Shown: positions 1 to 10,514 of the stretch, in pieces | Layout: each line of letters opens with the position of its first letter | Numbering within the stretch: the first letter of the stretch is position 1 | NCBI GenBank assembly: GCA_020438865.1 | Contig: JAGQTU010000023.1 | Span: 13,788-50,613, forward strand | DNA length: 36,826 nt | Origin: Mycobacterium sp. | Lineage (GTDB): Bacteria; Actinomycetota; Actinomycetes; Mycobacteriales; Mycobacteriaceae | Direction of reading: 5' to 3' | The notes under the pieces: model-generated | What the model was told of the DNA's origin: nothing | Database searches by the model: none | What the model saw: only the letters and a program-made list of their open reading frames with translations | Translations under genes and position numbers: made by a program

Positions 1-104
1 CCGCCTGATCGTCGCTCACGCGACCTCCGCCTGATCGTCGCTCACGCGACCTCCGCCTGATCGTCGCTCACGCGACCTCCGCCTGATCGTCGCTCACGCG
101 ACCT
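1..104. repeat. Four perfect tandem copies of a 26-bp unit
   Basis: Copies lie at 1-26, 27-52, 53-78 and 79-104 with no mismatch, and the array reaches the window edge, so the true copy number may be higher. The unit spans the stop codon of the RidA gene and the presumed GTG start of the next minus-strand gene. Read on the minus strand, each unit encodes VSDDQAEVA followed by TGA, and that TGA overlaps the GTG that opens the next unit (GTGA). Because 26 is one short of 27, every copy moves translation back by one frame. It could be a real tandem duplication or an assembly artefact. Confidence 0.95.
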
Positions 105-549
105 CGACGATGAGCTCGACCTCCACCGGAGCGTCCAGCGGCAGTTCGGATACCCCGACCGCCGACCGAGCATGCTGGCCGGCCGCCCCGAACACCTCGC
201 CGAGAAACTCCGAGGCGCCGTTGATCACTCCGGGCTGTCCGCTGAATCCGGGCGCGGAGGCCACGAAGCCGACCACCTTGACGACGCGGGTGACGTTGTC
301 GATGCCGACCAGCGCGTCGATGGCGGCCAGCGCGTTCAGCGCGCACGTGCGGGCGGCGACCCGGGCGTGCTCGGGGCTGACCTCGGCGCCGGTCTTGCCG
401 GTGTGGGTCAGCTTGCCGTCGACCAGCGGCAGCTGGCCCGCGGTGTAGACCAGGTTCCCGGTGCGGACCGCGGGCACGTAGGCGGCCAGCGGCTTGGTGA
501 CCGCGGGCAGCACGATGCCCAGCTCGGCGAGGCGCCGGGAAGTGCTCAC
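94..549 (-). CDS. RidA/YjgF family deaminase-like protein (Rv3678c orthologue)
   Basis: A 151-residue protein of the RidA/YjgF/UK114 family. These small trimeric cytosolic proteins hydrolyse reactive enamine/imine intermediates made by PLP enzymes, or have related roles. The family fold is supported by the YTAGQLPL strand near residue 35, the helix around residues 58-82, and the late AHARSAVGV-type segment whose Arg128 corresponds to the substrate-binding arginine of active members. The GTG start at 549 overlaps the TGA of the upstream DUF4177 gene, so the two are translationally coupled. The TGA stop at 94-96 overlaps the next GTG inside the 26-bp repeat. Gene order matches M. tuberculosis Rv3678c. 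The substrate is not deducible here. Confidence 0.93.
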   Translation of the reverse strand: MSTSRRLAELGIVLPAVTKPLAAYVPAVRTGNLVYTAGQLPLVDGKLTHTGKTGAEVSPEHARVAARTCALNALAAIDALVGIDNVTRVVKVVGFVASAPGFSGQPGVINGASEFLGEVFGAAGQHARSAVGVSELPLDAPVEVELIVEVA

Positions 550-707
550 TTCGGCCGCTTCAGGTAGGCGACGTGCTGTTCACCGGTCGGCCCCGGCAGC
601 ACGGCGACGAGTTCCCAGCCGTCGGCTCCCCACTGGTCGAGGATCTGCTTGGTGGCATGGGTCAGCAGCGGCACGGTGGCGTACTCCCATGTGGTGGGTT
701 GACTCAT
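546..707 (-). CDS. DUF4177-like small protein (Rv3678A-like)
   Basis: A 53-residue protein starting MSQPTTWEYATVPLL and ending LKRPK. The pattern WEYATVPL, then a short helix (QILDQWGADGWELVAVL) and a final strand (HVAYLKRP), is characteristic of small DUF4177-type proteins with a strand-helix-strand layout. Its function is unknown. The TGA stop overlaps the GTG start of the RidA gene, making a two-gene leader to the minus-strand operon that continues past the left edge. It is divergent from the ATPase pair, with only 65 bp between the two starts, so promoters for both operons must share that gap. A counterpart at the same place in M. tuberculosis (Rv3678A) is recalled, not checked. Confidence 0.85.
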   Translation of the reverse strand: MSQPTTWEYATVPLLTHATKQILDQWGADGWELVAVLPGPTGEQHVAYLKRPK

Positions 708-772
708 GACCGAAGCCTATCGCTGCGGCCCAATCGTCCAGGGCCTTGTCCTCCCTTGGCTAGCATGCATTG

Positions 773-1792
773 ATGGCGACCACATCGACCGACGCCAGCC
801 CCGTCGGCTGGCCCTCCCGCCTGACGAAGGCGCGGCTGCACTTCGTCAGCGGCAAGGGCGGCACCGGTAAGACGACCGTCGCGGCCGCCCTTGCGCTCAC
901 CCTGGCGGCCGGCGGCCGGCGGGTGCTGCTGGTGGAAGTCGAAGGGCGCCAAGGGATTGCGCAGTTGTTCGACGTGCCGCCGCTGCCCTACGAGGAGCTG
1001 AAGATCGCCACGGCCGACGGCGGCGGGCACGTCAACGCACTGGCCATCGACATCGAGGCCGCGTTCCTGGAATACCTCGACATGTTCTACAACCTCGGCA
1101 TCGCCGGGCGGGCCATGCGCCGGATCGGGGCCATCGAGTTCGCGACAACGATCGCACCGGGGCTGCGCGACGTGTTGCTGACCGGCAAGATCAAGGAGTC
1201 GGTGGTCCGGCTGGACCGCAACAAGCGGCCCGCCTACGACGCCATCGTGGTCGACTCTCCCCCGACCGGGCGTATCGCGCGGTTCCTCGACGTCACCAAG
1301 GCGGTATCGGATCTGGCCAAGGGCGGCCCGGTGCACTCGCAGGCCGAGGGTGTGGTGAAGCTGCTGCACTCCGATCAGACCGCCATCCATCTCGTCACGC
1401 TGCTGGAGGCGCTACCCATCCAGGAGACGATCGAGGCCATCGAGGAGCTCGAGTCGCTCGGCCTGCCGATCGGCAGCGTGATCGTCAACCGCAACATCCC
1501 GCCGTTTCTGGCGCCGGAGGATCTGGCCAAGGCCGCCGAGGGTGATATCGACGCCGACGCGGTGCGGGCCGGGCTCTCCCAGGCCGGTATCACCCTGAGC
1601 GACCCCGACTTCGCCGGCCTGCTCACCGAGACCATCGAGCATGCCAGCCGGATCCGGGCCCGCGCGGAGAGCGCTGAACAGCTCGACCAGCTGCACGTGC
1701 CGCGGCTGGAGCTGCCCACGATCGCCGACGGCGTGGATCTGGGCAGTCTGTACGAACTCGCGGAAACGCTTGCGCAGCAGGGGGTCAGGTGA
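773..1792 (+). CDS. bagA: Get3/ArsA-like ATPase, first subunit (Rv3679 orthologue)
   Basis: A 339-residue P-loop ATPase of the SIMIBI class (ArsA/Get3 branch). Residues 27-35 (GKGGTGKTT) form the deviant Walker A motif, and Lys28 is the signature lysine that reaches across a dimer interface. A switch-I-like VVDSPPTGR lies near residue 160. In M. tuberculosis the Rv3679/Rv3680 pair is described as Get3 homologues (BagA/BagB) that work together; that is recalled knowledge. ATG 773 is preferred over the TTG at 770. The TGA stop overlaps the ATG of the next gene (ATGA), so the two subunits are coupled. No CxxC zinc site or tail-anchor groove typical of eukaryotic Get3 was recognised, so the client is unknown. 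Confidence 0.93.
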   Translation: MATTSTDASPVGWPSRLTKARLHFVSGKGGTGKTTVAAALALTLAAGGRRVLLVEVEGRQGIAQLFDVPPLPYEELKIATADGGGHVNALAIDIEAAFLEYLDMFYNLGIAGRAMRRIGAIEFATTIAPGLRDVLLTGKIKESVVRLDRNKRPAYDAIVVDSPPTGRIARFLDVTKAVSDLAKGGPVHSQAEGVVKLLHSDQTAIHLVTLLEALPIQETIEAIEELESLGLPIGSVIVNRNIPPFLAPEDLAKAAEGDIDADAVRAGLSQAGITLSDPDFAGLLTETIEHASRIRARAESAEQLDQLHVPRLELPTIADGVDLGSLYELAETLAQQGVR

Positions 1793-2922
1793 TGAGTGGC
1801 GCACCACCAACACTGGACATGAAGTCCATCCTTCGCGACACCTCGACCCGGGTGGTGGTGTGCTGCGGGGCCGGCGGTGTCGGCAAGACCACCACCGCCG
1901 CGGCGATCGCGCTGCGCGCCGCAGAGTACGGCCGCACCGTGGTGGTGCTGACCATCGACCCGGCCAAACGGCTGGCCCAGGCGCTGGGCATCAAGGAGTT
2001 GGGCAACGAGCCCCAGCAGGTGCCGATCGGAAACGGGACCACCGGCCAGCTGCACGCAATGATGCTGGACATGCGGCGAACGTTCGACGAGATGGTGATC
2101 GAGCACTCGGGACCCGAACGCGCACAGGCGATTCTGGACAACCAGTTCTATCAGACGGTGGCCACCTCACTGGCGGGCACGCAGGAGTACATGGCCATGG
2201 AGAAGCTGGGCCAGCTGCTGGGCCAGGACCGCTGGGACCTCGTGGTGGTCGACACCCCGCCGTCGCGTAACGCGCTGGACTTCCTCGACGCCCCCAAACG
2301 GCTCGGCAGCTTCATGGACGGCAGGCTGTGGCGGCTGCTGCTGGCGCCCGGCCGCGGCATCGGCAAGTTGGTGACCGGTGTCGTCGGGCTGGCCATGAAG
2401 GCGATGTCGACGATCCTGGGTTCACAGATGCTCTCGGACGCCTCGGCGTTCGTGCAGTCGCTGGACTCCACCTTCGGCGGCTTCCGGGAGAAAGCCGACC
2501 GCACCTATGAATTACTCAAGCGGCGCGGCACCCAGTTCGTGGTGGTGTCGGCCGCCGAACCGGACGCCCTGCGCGAGGCGTCCTTCTTCGTCGACCGACT
2601 CTCCGGCGAGGGCATGCCGCTGGCCGGCCTGATTCTCAACCGCACGCACCCCACGCTGTGCACCCTGACCGTGGAACGCGCGGTCGATGGCGCCGAGGAA
2701 CTCGACGGGAGCGGCGACGCCGGGGCCGAACTGACGGCGGCGGTGCTGCGTATCCACGCCGACCGTGCCCAGACCGCCAAGCGTGAGGTTCGGCTGCTGT
2801 CGCGCTTCACCGGCGCAAATCCGCACGTACCGGTGGTGGGCGTGCCCTCGCTGCCGTTCGACGTGTCCGACCTCGACGCCCTGCAGGCGATCGCCGACCA
2901 GATCACCGGTGAGACCGGCTGA
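1792..2922 (+). CDS. bagB: Get3/ArsA-like ATPase, second subunit (Rv3680 orthologue)
   Basis: A 376-residue paralogue of the preceding ATPase. Its Walker A is GAGGVGKTT at residues 26-34: Ala27 replaces the signature lysine present in the first subunit, so the two ATP sites of a heterodimer would not be equivalent. [18 protein letters not shown] (near residues 148-165) is the conserved switch region of Get3/ArsA proteins. A hydrophobic, Met-rich central stretch around residues 180-215 could be the client-binding or lid region (inference). ATG 1792 overlaps the upstream TGA. The alternative GTG at 1789 adds one codon. It converges with whiB4, leaving a 42-bp intergenic space with no clear terminator. 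Confidence 0.93.
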   Translation: MSGAPPTLDMKSILRDTSTRVVVCCGAGGVGKTTTAAAIALRAAEYGRTVVVLTIDPAKRLAQALGIKELGNEPQQVPIGNGTTGQLHAMMLDMRRTFDEMVIEHSGPERAQAILDNQFYQTVATSLAGTQEYMAMEKLGQLLGQDRWDLVVVDTPPSRNALDFLDAPKRLGSFMDGRLWRLLLAPGRGIGKLVTGVVGLAMKAMSTILGSQMLSDASAFVQSLDSTFGGFREKADRTYELLKRRGTQFVVVSAAEPDALREASFFVDRLSGEGMPLAGLILNRTHPTLCTLTVERAVDGAEELDGSGDAGAELTAAVLRIHADRAQTAKREVRLLSRFTGANPHVPVVGVPSLPFDVSDLDALQAIADQITGETG

Positions 2923-2964
2923 CTCCATGCGGGGCCGGCCGCTCAGGGTCGTTGGCGGTCGGTT

Positions 2965-3318
2965 TTAGCTAACGCTGCGGTGTTTGCGCTGAGCGGCGAA
3001 GAACTCGCTCCAGGACACCACCTCGGGGTGCTGCTTGAGCAGCGCGCGGCGCTGGCGCTCGGTCATGCCGCCCCAGACGCCGAACTCGACCCGGTTGTCC
3101 AGGGCGTCGGCGCCGCATTCGGCGATGACGGGACAGTGCCGGCAGATCACCGCGGCCTTGCGCTGGGCGGCGCCGCGCACGAACAACTCGTCGGGATCGG
3201 TCGCACGGCATAAGGCCTTCGAGACCCACGCGATTCGGGCTTCGCCCTCTGCTCCGTGGATTGAACCGTGCAACGGTACTGCGGCTGTCCTGCGGGCAGC
3301 GGGCCGAATACCTGACAC
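2965..3318 (-). CDS. whiB4: WhiB4, iron-sulphur redox regulator
   Basis: A 117-residue WhiB-family protein. The four cluster ligands are Cys37, Cys59, Cys62 and Cys68 (C...CxxCxxxxxC), followed by the beta-turn signature GVWGG at residues 80-84 and a basic C-terminal helix (ERQRRALLKQ) that contacts DNA. The start is GTG 3318, because VSGIRPAARRT matches the M. tuberculosis WhiB4 N-terminus; longer readings upstream lack that similarity. WhiB4 is known as an oxygen- and redox-sensing 4Fe-4S protein that condenses DNA and affects antioxidant genes. It is divergent from ponA2, as in M. tuberculosis. Confidence 0.93.
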   Translation of the reverse strand: MSGIRPAARRTAAVPLHGSIHGAEGEARIAWVSKALCRATDPDELFVRGAAQRKAAVICRHCPVIAECGADALDNRVEFGVWGGMTERQRRALLKQHPEVVSWSEFFAAQRKHRSVS

Positions 3319-3604
3319 CGGCGGTCCCCTTCGTACGGGCCGCCCGAGGCGGCACATTCCCCGTGTAGATCGTGTTTGCGACCTACGCCACATTGCGCCT
3401 CGAGGTGTTACCTGAATCGCACTGTGTGTTTAAGTTAGGTGGTCAGGTATCGTTTGCGCAACACTTGGATCACAGCTTTTTTGGGACGACCGTCCCGACC
3501 GATCTTGAACTGCGCTTATCTGACGCCCCCGAAAATTCCCGGCCTCATCTTCGCCCGGGTCGGCTCCGTCCGCAAGGGCCGATTGACCTCAGTACTCTGT
3601 ATGC
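3319..3604. promoter_or_regulatory. whiB4-ponA2 divergent intergenic region
   Basis: This 286-bp gap separates two divergent starts and must hold both promoters. It contains an unusually AT-rich patch for this chromosome (around 3420-3490, including a run of seven T at about 3477-3483). No conserved protein fragment is visible in it. I could not assign a convincing -35/-10 pair. Confidence 0.5.
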
Positions 3605-6037
3605 ATGTCGGAACGCCCCCCGGCCGGCGCCACCTTCATCAAGTTGGCCTGGTGCTGCCTGTTGGCCAGCGTGATCATGGCGGCGCTGCTGTTCCCGGTG
3701 GTGGGTGGTCTCGGCCTGGTCTCCAACCGGGCCTCCGACGTGGTGGCCAATGGCTCGGCCCAGCTGGTCGAGGGTCAAGTCCCGGCCGTCACGACCATGG
3801 TGGACGCCAAGGGCAACACCATCGCCTGGCTGTACTCGCAGCGTCGTTTCGAAGTCCCCAGCGACAAGATCGCCGACACCATGAAGTTGGCGATCGTCTC
3901 GATCGAGGACAAGAGGTTTGCCGAGCACAACGGCGTCGACGTCCAGGGCACGCTGACCGGTCTGGCCGGTTTCATCAGGGGTGACGCCGACACCCGTGGT
4001 GGCTCGACCATCGAGCAGCAGTACGTGAAGAACTACCAGTTGCTCGTGCTCGCGCAGACCGACGCCGAGAAGCGGGCGGCGGTCGAGACCACCCCGGCGC
4101 GCAAGCTGCGCGAGATCCGGATGGCGTTGACCCTGGACAAGACCTTCACCAAGCCGGAGATCCTGACCCGCTACCTGAACCTGGTGTCCTTCGGTAACGG
4201 CGCATTCGGCATTCAGGACGCCGCGCAGACCTACTTCGGTATCGACGCATCGGCCCTGAACTGGCAGCAGTCGGCGCTGTTGGCCGGGCTGGTGCAGTCG
4301 ACCAGCACGCTGAACCCGTACACCAATCCCGACGGGGCGTTGGCGCGCCGAAACCTGGTGCTGGACACCATGATCGAGAACCTGCCCGATCGGGCGGACG
4401 AGTTACGGGCGGCCAAGCAGGAGCCGCTGGGCATCCTGCCGCAGCCCAACGAGTTGCCGCGCGGCTGCATCGCCGCCGGGGACCGGGCGTTCTTCTGCGA
4501 CTACGTGCAGGAGTATCTGGCCCGGGCCGGCCTCAGCAAGGACCAGATCGCCAAGGGTGGCTACCTCATCAAAACCACCCTGGACCCCGACGTGCAGAGT
4601 TCGGTGAAGTCGGCGGTCGACTCGCTGGCGCCGCCGGACATCAACGGCATCGCCAGCGTGATGAGCGTGATCCTGCCGGGCAAGACGGCCCATCCCGTGG
4701 TGGCCATGGTCAGCAACCGGACCTACGGGCTGGACACCGCGGCCGGGGAGACCATGCAACCGCAGCCGTTCTCGCTGGTCGGTGACGGGGCCGGCTCGAT
4801 CTTCAAGATCTTCACCACGGCGGCAGCCATGGACATGGGCCTCGGGATCGGCGCCAACCTCGACGCCCCGGTGCGTTTCGAGGCCAAGGGGCTGGGCAGC
4901 GGTGGTGCCAGGGGCTGTCCGAGCAACACCTGGTGTGTGCAGAACGCGGGCAACTACCGCGGCTCGATGAGCGTCACCGATGCGCTGGCGCAGTCACCGA
5001 ACACCGCCTTCGCCAAGCTCATCTCGCAGGTGGGGGTGCAGCGCACGGTGGACATGGCGGTGAAGCTGGGTCTGCGTTCCTACGCCGAGCCCGGTACCGC
5101 CCGGCCCTACGACCCGGAAACCAACGAGAGCCTGGCCGACTACATCAAGCGGTACAACCTGGGTTCGTTCACGCTGGGGCCGATCGAGGTCAACGCGCTG
5201 GAACTCTCCAACGTCGCGGCCACCCTGGCCTCCGGCGGCGTGTGGTGCCCGCCCAACCCGATCGACAAGCTCTACGACCGGCTCGGCAACGAGGTCGCCG
5301 TCACCACCGAGACCTGCGATCAGGTGGTGCCCGAGGGCCTCGCCAACACCCTGTCGAACGCGCTGAGCAAGGACGACACCAACGGCACCGCGGCCAACTC
5401 CGCCGGGTCGGTGGGCTGGGGCCTGCCGATGTCCGGCAAGACCGGCACCACCGAGGCGCACCGGTCCTCGGGGTTCCTCGGCTACACCAACCGCTATGCG
5501 GCGGCGAGCTATATCTACGACGACTCCCCCAACCCGACCGACCTGTGCTCGTGGCCGTTGCGCCAGTGCGGTGACGGCAACCTCTACGGCGGCAACGAGC
5601 CCGCCAAGACCTGGTTCAGCGCGATGAAGCCGATCGCCGAGAGCTTCGGCGACGTCACCATGCCGCCGACCGACCCGCGCTACGTCGACGGGGCCCCCGG
5701 CTCCCGGGTGCCCAGCGTGGCCGGGTTGAGCCAGGACAGCGCCCGCGACCGGATCAAGGAGTCCGGCTTCCAGGTGGCCGATCAGGCGAACCCGATCAAC
5801 AGCGCATCACCGTACGGAACCGTGGTGGGCACCTCGCCGGGCGGGCAGACCGTGCCGGGGTCGATCGTCACGATCCTGATCAGCAACGGCATTCCGCCCG
5901 CACCGCCACCGCCACCGCCGGGCGCCCCCCCGCCACCCCCGGACGGCGAGCCGCCGCCGGTGGGTTCGACGGTCGTCGAGATCCCGGGCTTGCCGCCGAT
6001 CACCGTCCCACTGCTGGCGCCTCCGCCGCCGCCGTAG
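3605..6037 (+). CDS. ponA2: PonA2, bifunctional class A penicillin-binding protein
   Basis: An 810-residue peptidoglycan synthase. A short cytoplasmic tail is followed by one membrane segment (about residues 13-37). The GT51 glycosyltransferase domain contains Glu101 in EDKRF and the GGSTIEQQ motif (about residues 132-145). The transpeptidase domain has SIFK with nucleophile Ser398, an SPN motif near residue 464 and KTGT starting at Lys612. A PASTA domain spans about residues 700-765, then a proline-rich tail. Domain order and length match mycobacterial PonA2, which supports growth under stress and in stationary phase. ATG 3605 gives the MSERPPAG N-terminus. It is probably an operon leader for the phosphoesterase 65 bp downstream. 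Confidence 0.95.
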   Translation: MSERPPAGATFIKLAWCCLLASVIMAALLFPVVGGLGLVSNRASDVVANGSAQLVEGQVPAVTTMVDAKGNTIAWLYSQRRFEVPSDKIADTMKLAIVSIEDKRFAEHNGVDVQGTLTGLAGFIRGDADTRGGSTIEQQYVKNYQLLVLAQTDAEKRAAVETTPARKLREIRMALTLDKTFTKPEILTRYLNLVSFGNGAFGIQDAAQTYFGIDASALNWQQSALLAGLVQSTSTLNPYTNPDGALARRNLVLDTMIENLPDRADELRAAKQEPLGILPQPNELPRGCIAAGDRAFFCDYVQEYLARAGLSKDQIAKGGYLIKTTLDPDVQSSVKSAVDSLAPPDINGIASVMSVILPGKTAHPVVAMVSNRTYGLDTAAGETMQPQPFSLVGDGAGSIFKIFTTAAAMDMGLGIGANLDAPVRFEAKGLGSGGARGCPSNTWCVQNAGNYRGSMSVTDALAQSPNTAFAKLISQVGVQRTVDMAVKLGLRSYAEPGTARPYDPETNESLADYIKRYNLGSFTLGPIEVNALELSNVAATLASGGVWCPPNPIDKLYDRLGNEVAVTTETCDQVVPEGLANTLSNALSKDDTNGTAANSAGSVGWGLPMSGKTGTTEAHRSSGFLGYTNRYAAASYIYDDSPNPTDLCSWPLRQCGDGNLYGGNEPAKTWFSAMKPIAESFGDVTMPPTDPRYVDGAPGSRVPSVAGLSQDSARDRIKESGFQVADQANPINSASPYGTVVGTSPGGQTVPGSIVTILISNGIPPAPPPPPPGAPPPPPDGEPPPVGSTVVEIPGLPPITVPLLAPPPPP

Positions 6038-6101
6038 CGGTCACGGTTCGGACACCACTGTCGCCCGGCTCCGGGCACGCGATGGCAGTACGCTGCCCTG
6101 T

Positions 6102-7061
6102 ATGGCCGCCGCGTCTCCCGCCTTGAAAACCTCGGCCCTCGCCGCCGTCGGCTCGGCCGCGCTCGCGGTCGGTTACGCCGCGGTGATCGAGCGCAACGCC
6201 TTCGTGGTGCGCGAGGTCACCATGCCCGTGCTGACCCCGGGCTCCACCCCGCTGCGCGTGCTGCACCTCAGCGACATCCACATGCGCCCCACCCAAAAGC
6301 ACAAGCAGGCCTGGCTGCGCGAACTGGCGCGCTGGGAACCCGATCTCGTGGTCAACACCGGTGACAACCTGTCGCACACCCGCGCCGTGCCCGCGGTGGT
6401 CCAGGCCCTGGGTGATCTGCTGTCGGTGCCGGGCGTGTTCGTCTTCGGCAGCAACGACTACTTCGCCCCGCGGCTGAAGAACCCGGCGAAGTACCTGACC
6501 GACCGCGACCATCGGGTGTTCGGCAAGCCGCTGCCCTGGCAGGACCTGCGCGCGGCCTTCACCGAGCGGGGCTGGCTCGATCTCACCCACACCCGGCGCG
6601 AGTTCGAGGTGGCCGGGCTGAGCGTCGCCGCGGCCGGCGTCGACGACCCACACCTGCAGCGGGATCGCTACGACACCATCGCCGGGCGGCCCAGCCCGAT
6701 CGCCAACCTGACCCTCGGGGTGACGCACGCGCCCTACACCCGGGTGCTGGACCGCTTCGCCGCCGACGGCTACCAGCTGGTGCTGGCCGGCCACACCCAC
6801 GGCGGCCAGCTCTGCCTGCCGTTCTACGGCGCGCTGGTCACCAACTGCGACCTGGACCGCTCCCGGGCCAAGGGGGTTTCGCGCTGGGGTGCGGACACCG
6901 CGCTGCACGTCTCGGCGGGCATCGGCACCTCGCCGTACGCTCCGCTGCGGTTCTGCTGCCGGCCGGAAGCCACGCTGCTGACGCTGGTCGCCTCGCCGAC
7001 CGGGGGCCGCGACGAGAACCGCAGCGTGGTGCGCTCGACTCCGACCGCGTCGGTCCGTTGA
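6102..7061 (+). CDS. Membrane-anchored metallophosphoesterase (Rv3683 orthologue)
   Basis: A 319-residue calcineurin-like metallophosphoesterase. The metal-binding blocks are all present in order: DIH in HLSDIHM (about residue 60), GDN (about 88), the SND equivalent of GNH (about 125), a lone His in GVTHAPY (about 208), and GHTHGGQ (about 230). A hydrophobic stretch at residues 10-28 probably anchors the enzyme in the membrane. The family (YkuE-like and relatives) includes enzymes acting on phosphorylated lipids or nucleotides; the substrate here is unknown. It follows ponA2 by 65 bp on the same strand, suggesting co-transcription and perhaps envelope work. Confidence 0.9.
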   Translation: MAAASPALKTSALAAVGSAALAVGYAAVIERNAFVVREVTMPVLTPGSTPLRVLHLSDIHMRPTQKHKQAWLRELARWEPDLVVNTGDNLSHTRAVPAVVQALGDLLSVPGVFVFGSNDYFAPRLKNPAKYLTDRDHRVFGKPLPWQDLRAAFTERGWLDLTHTRREFEVAGLSVAAAGVDDPHLQRDRYDTIAGRPSPIANLTLGVTHAPYTRVLDRFAADGYQLVLAGHTHGGQLCLPFYGALVTNCDLDRSRAKGVSRWGADTALHVSAGIGTSPYAPLRFCCRPEATLLTLVASPTGGRDENRSVVRSTPTASVR

Positions 7062-7119
7062 GGCTTGCGGACGCCGAAGTTCGCACCGCCGCGCACCCGA
7101 CACGATGTAATAGCAGGCG

Positions 7120-8250
7120 ATGACCACCGCCATGCTCGACAGCGCCCGCGACCGGCCCCGGGGCTGGGTCGACGACGCGGTCCGGCTGATCGAGGCCGAC
7201 GCCCGGCGCAGCGCCGACACTCATCTGCTGCGGTACCCGCTGCCGTCGGCGTGGTGCGACGGCGTCGACGTCGAGCTGTACCTGAAGGACGAGTCCACCC
7301 ACATCACCGGCAGCCTCAAGCATCGGCTGGCCCGGTCGCTGTTCCTCTACGGGCTGTGCAACGGCTGGATCGATCAGCACACCACGGTGGTGGAGGCCTC
7401 CTCGGGGTCGACGGCGGTGTCCGAGGCCTACTTCGCCGCCCTGCTCGGGTTGCCGTTCGTCGCCGTGATGCCGGCCTCGACCAGTCCAGCCAAGGTCGCG
7501 CTGATCGAATCACAAGGTGGCCGTTGCCATTTCGTCGAACGATCCAGTGAGGTCTACGCCGAGGCGCAGCGTATCGCCGACCAGACCGGCGGGCATTACC
7601 TCGATCAGTTCACCAACGCCGAGCGGGCCACCGACTGGCGGGGCAACAACAACATCGCCGAGTCGATCTACGCGCAGATGAGCGAGGAATCGCACCCGAT
7701 CCCGTCGTGGGTCGTGGTCGGGGCGGGCACCGGCGGCACCAGTGCCACCATCGGCCGCTACCTTCACTACCGGCGCCACCACACCAAGTTGTGCGTGGTC
7801 GACCCGGAGAACTCGGCGTTCTTTCCCGCCTACTGCGAGGGCCGGTCCGACGTCGTCACGGGGATGTCGTCGCGCATCGAGGGGATCGGCCGGCCGCGGG
7901 TGGAGCCGTCGTTTCTGCCGGGTGTGATCGACCGGATGATGTGTGTGCCGGATTCCGCCTCGATCGCCGCGGCGCACCACATCTCCCGTGTGCTGGGCCG
8001 ACGGGTGGGCCCCTCGACCGGAACCAACGTGTGGGGCGCGTTCGCGCTGCTCGCCGAGATGGTCGCCGCCGGGGTCGGCGGCTCGGTGGTGACGCTGATC
8101 TGCGACGCCGGCGATCGCTACGCCGACACGTACTACAACGACGACTGGCTACGCGCCCAGGGTCTGGACCCGAGTCACCACACCGACGCGCTGGTCGAGT
8201 TCGAGCGCTCCTGCGGCTGGCCGGCCTCGACGTCGTCCGGCGAGTCGTAG
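7120..8250 (+). CDS. PLP-dependent cysteine synthase-like lyase (Rv3684 orthologue)
   Basis: A 376-residue fold-type II PLP enzyme of the cysteine synthase/cystathionine beta-synthase family. Lys67 in ITGSLKHR is the expected Schiff-base lysine. SSGST around residue 92 and the glycine-rich phosphate loop [14 protein letters not shown] (about residues 203-216) complete the cofactor site. The length exceeds typical O-acetylserine sulfhydrylases because of extra segments between the PLP motifs. The reaction cannot be settled from sequence: it may be a cysteine desulfhydrase or lyase rather than a synthase. It follows the phosphoesterase by 58 bp. Its last 76 bp overlap, tail to tail, a small predicted membrane protein on the opposite strand. 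Confidence 0.9.
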   Translation: MTTAMLDSARDRPRGWVDDAVRLIEADARRSADTHLLRYPLPSAWCDGVDVELYLKDESTHITGSLKHRLARSLFLYGLCNGWIDQHTTVVEASSGSTAVSEAYFAALLGLPFVAVMPASTSPAKVALIESQGGRCHFVERSSEVYAEAQRIADQTGGHYLDQFTNAERATDWRGNNNIAESIYAQMSEESHPIPSWVVVGAGTGGTSATIGRYLHYRRHHTKLCVVDPENSAFFPAYCEGRSDVVTGMSSRIEGIGRPRVEPSFLPGVIDRMMCVPDSASIAAAHHISRVLGRRVGPSTGTNVWGAFALLAEMVAAGVGGSVVTLICDAGDRYADTYYNDDWLRAQGLDPSHHTDALVEFERSCGWPASTSSGES

Positions 8251-8327
8251 TCGCCGGTCACCACCAGCCACAAGGCGGCGAGCAGGAAGAATCCCCCGTA
8301 CACCACGGCCCCCAAAGCAGTCATCAT
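8175..8327 (-). CDS. Small single-pass membrane protein (hypothetical)
   Basis: A 50-residue protein with one clear hydrophobic helix (about residues 5-24, [17 protein letters not shown]) and a short acidic tail ([11 protein letters not shown]). On the minus strand an AAGGTGGAG ribosome-binding site precedes two adjacent ATG codons at 8327 and 8324; spacing favours the second, but either is possible. The 3' end runs antisense to the last 76 bp of the PLP-lyase gene. No family was recognised. Amino-acid composition, the ribosome-binding site and the helix argue for a real gene. Confidence 0.55.
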   Translation of the reverse strand: MMTALGAVVYGGFFLLAALWLVVTGDYDSPDDVEAGQPQERSNSTSASVW

Positions 8328-8447
8328 CCGCTCCACCTTCCGGAACCGGCGAGTTCCCCGCCGCTTAGTGTGCACAACACCACCGACAGCCCAGATCCAT
8401 CCCGCCGGGCGTGTCGAGTTTCGACCGATTGCCCCGCGACAAGCCGG

Positions 8448-8478
8448 TTGGCTTCCAGGCCAGCGGCTGCGATAGGCT
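8448..8478 (+). promoter_or_regulatory. Possible tRNA-Pro promoter
   Basis: TTGGCT at 8448-8453 and TAGGCT at 8473-8478 lie 19 bp apart. They would place the transcript start about 8-10 nt before the mature tRNA. The match to the housekeeping consensus is moderate. Confidence 0.35.
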
Positions 8479-8488
8479 GTCGAACGCT

Positions 8489-9776
<1,288 letters not shown>

Positions 9777-9790
<14 letters not shown>

Positions 9791-10427
9791 CGTCCCCGTT
9801 CACGTCGCGAGGCTCGTCTACGCCGACGTCCTCGGAATTCGCGCCAACAAACAGGTTGTCGACGGCCGCATTCACGACCCGTTGGAGTACATCGCCGAGC
9901 CGTTCATCGACGTCCGCGACTTCGAAATCTGGCTTCTGCCAATGCAAGTCGGCCAGTAACTCTTTTAGTTCGAGGACGACGTGGTCATGAGCGTCTAGTT
10001 CCTCAGAACGACCACGGAGTCGGCGGAGTCGATCCATGGCTTCTGGCGCTAGCTCCAGAAGCTCTTGCATCGTTCGGGCGTAGTGGCCGAGCTCAGCGAA
10101 TGCGAATCGACCCGCCCGCATCCGCTTCTCGGCGAACCCTCGGACCGCGAGAACCGCGCTCAACCGGTCCGGACCTGAAGGCATCAGCAGCTGCTGAAGA
10201 TCGGTGTTCAGACAGTCGGCAATCGCGGCCGCCTCCCGCAGCTTGACTTCGCGATCACCGCGCTCGATTCGCGTAACGGCCGAGGGGTCGAGTCGAACAC
10301 CTTGGCCTTCCAAAGCCTCTGCGAGTTGCCTCTGACTCCAACCCCTTTGTCCGCGCGCTATGCGCATGTTCCGCCCAAACGTCTGGCTGAAGTCTTCGTC
10401 AGCGCCCGCAGGAGGATCATCATGCAC
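9777..10427 (-). CDS. XRE-family HTH regulator of the integrative element
   Basis: A 216-residue protein with an N-terminal Cro/CI-type helix-turn-helix (about residues 17-80; WSQRQLAEAL ... LDPSAVTRIERGDREVK). A mostly helical acidic C-terminal region (100-200) probably serves oligomerization or ligand sensing. The GTG start at 10427 lacks an obvious ribosome-binding site, so the transcript may be leaderless. It heads a two-gene minus-strand operon with the integrase and diverges from the excisionase. That is the usual layout for a repressor controlling excision. The target operator is presumably within 10428-10514. Confidence 0.88.
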
Positions 10428-10514
10428 AAATCACACTGTAATGCTTGACCCACACCAAGGAAAGTGCGATCGTTGGCGGTGTTGATTCAGCATTATGATG
10501 TGAAAGGAACATCA
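10428..10514. promoter_or_regulatory. Divergent control region between repressor and excisionase
   Basis: This 87-bp gap holds the back-to-back promoters of the XRE/integrase operon and the excisionase. It is AT-rich relative to its neighbours. A TTGACC at 10445-10450 and a TATGAT at 10494-10499 look like promoter elements but are not correctly spaced as one pair. AAAGGAAC just before ATG 10515 is the excisionase ribosome-binding site. Confidence 0.5.

Noticed and set aside
1-104. 26-bp repeats as a CRISPR array
   Set aside because: The copies are directly abutting with no spacers.
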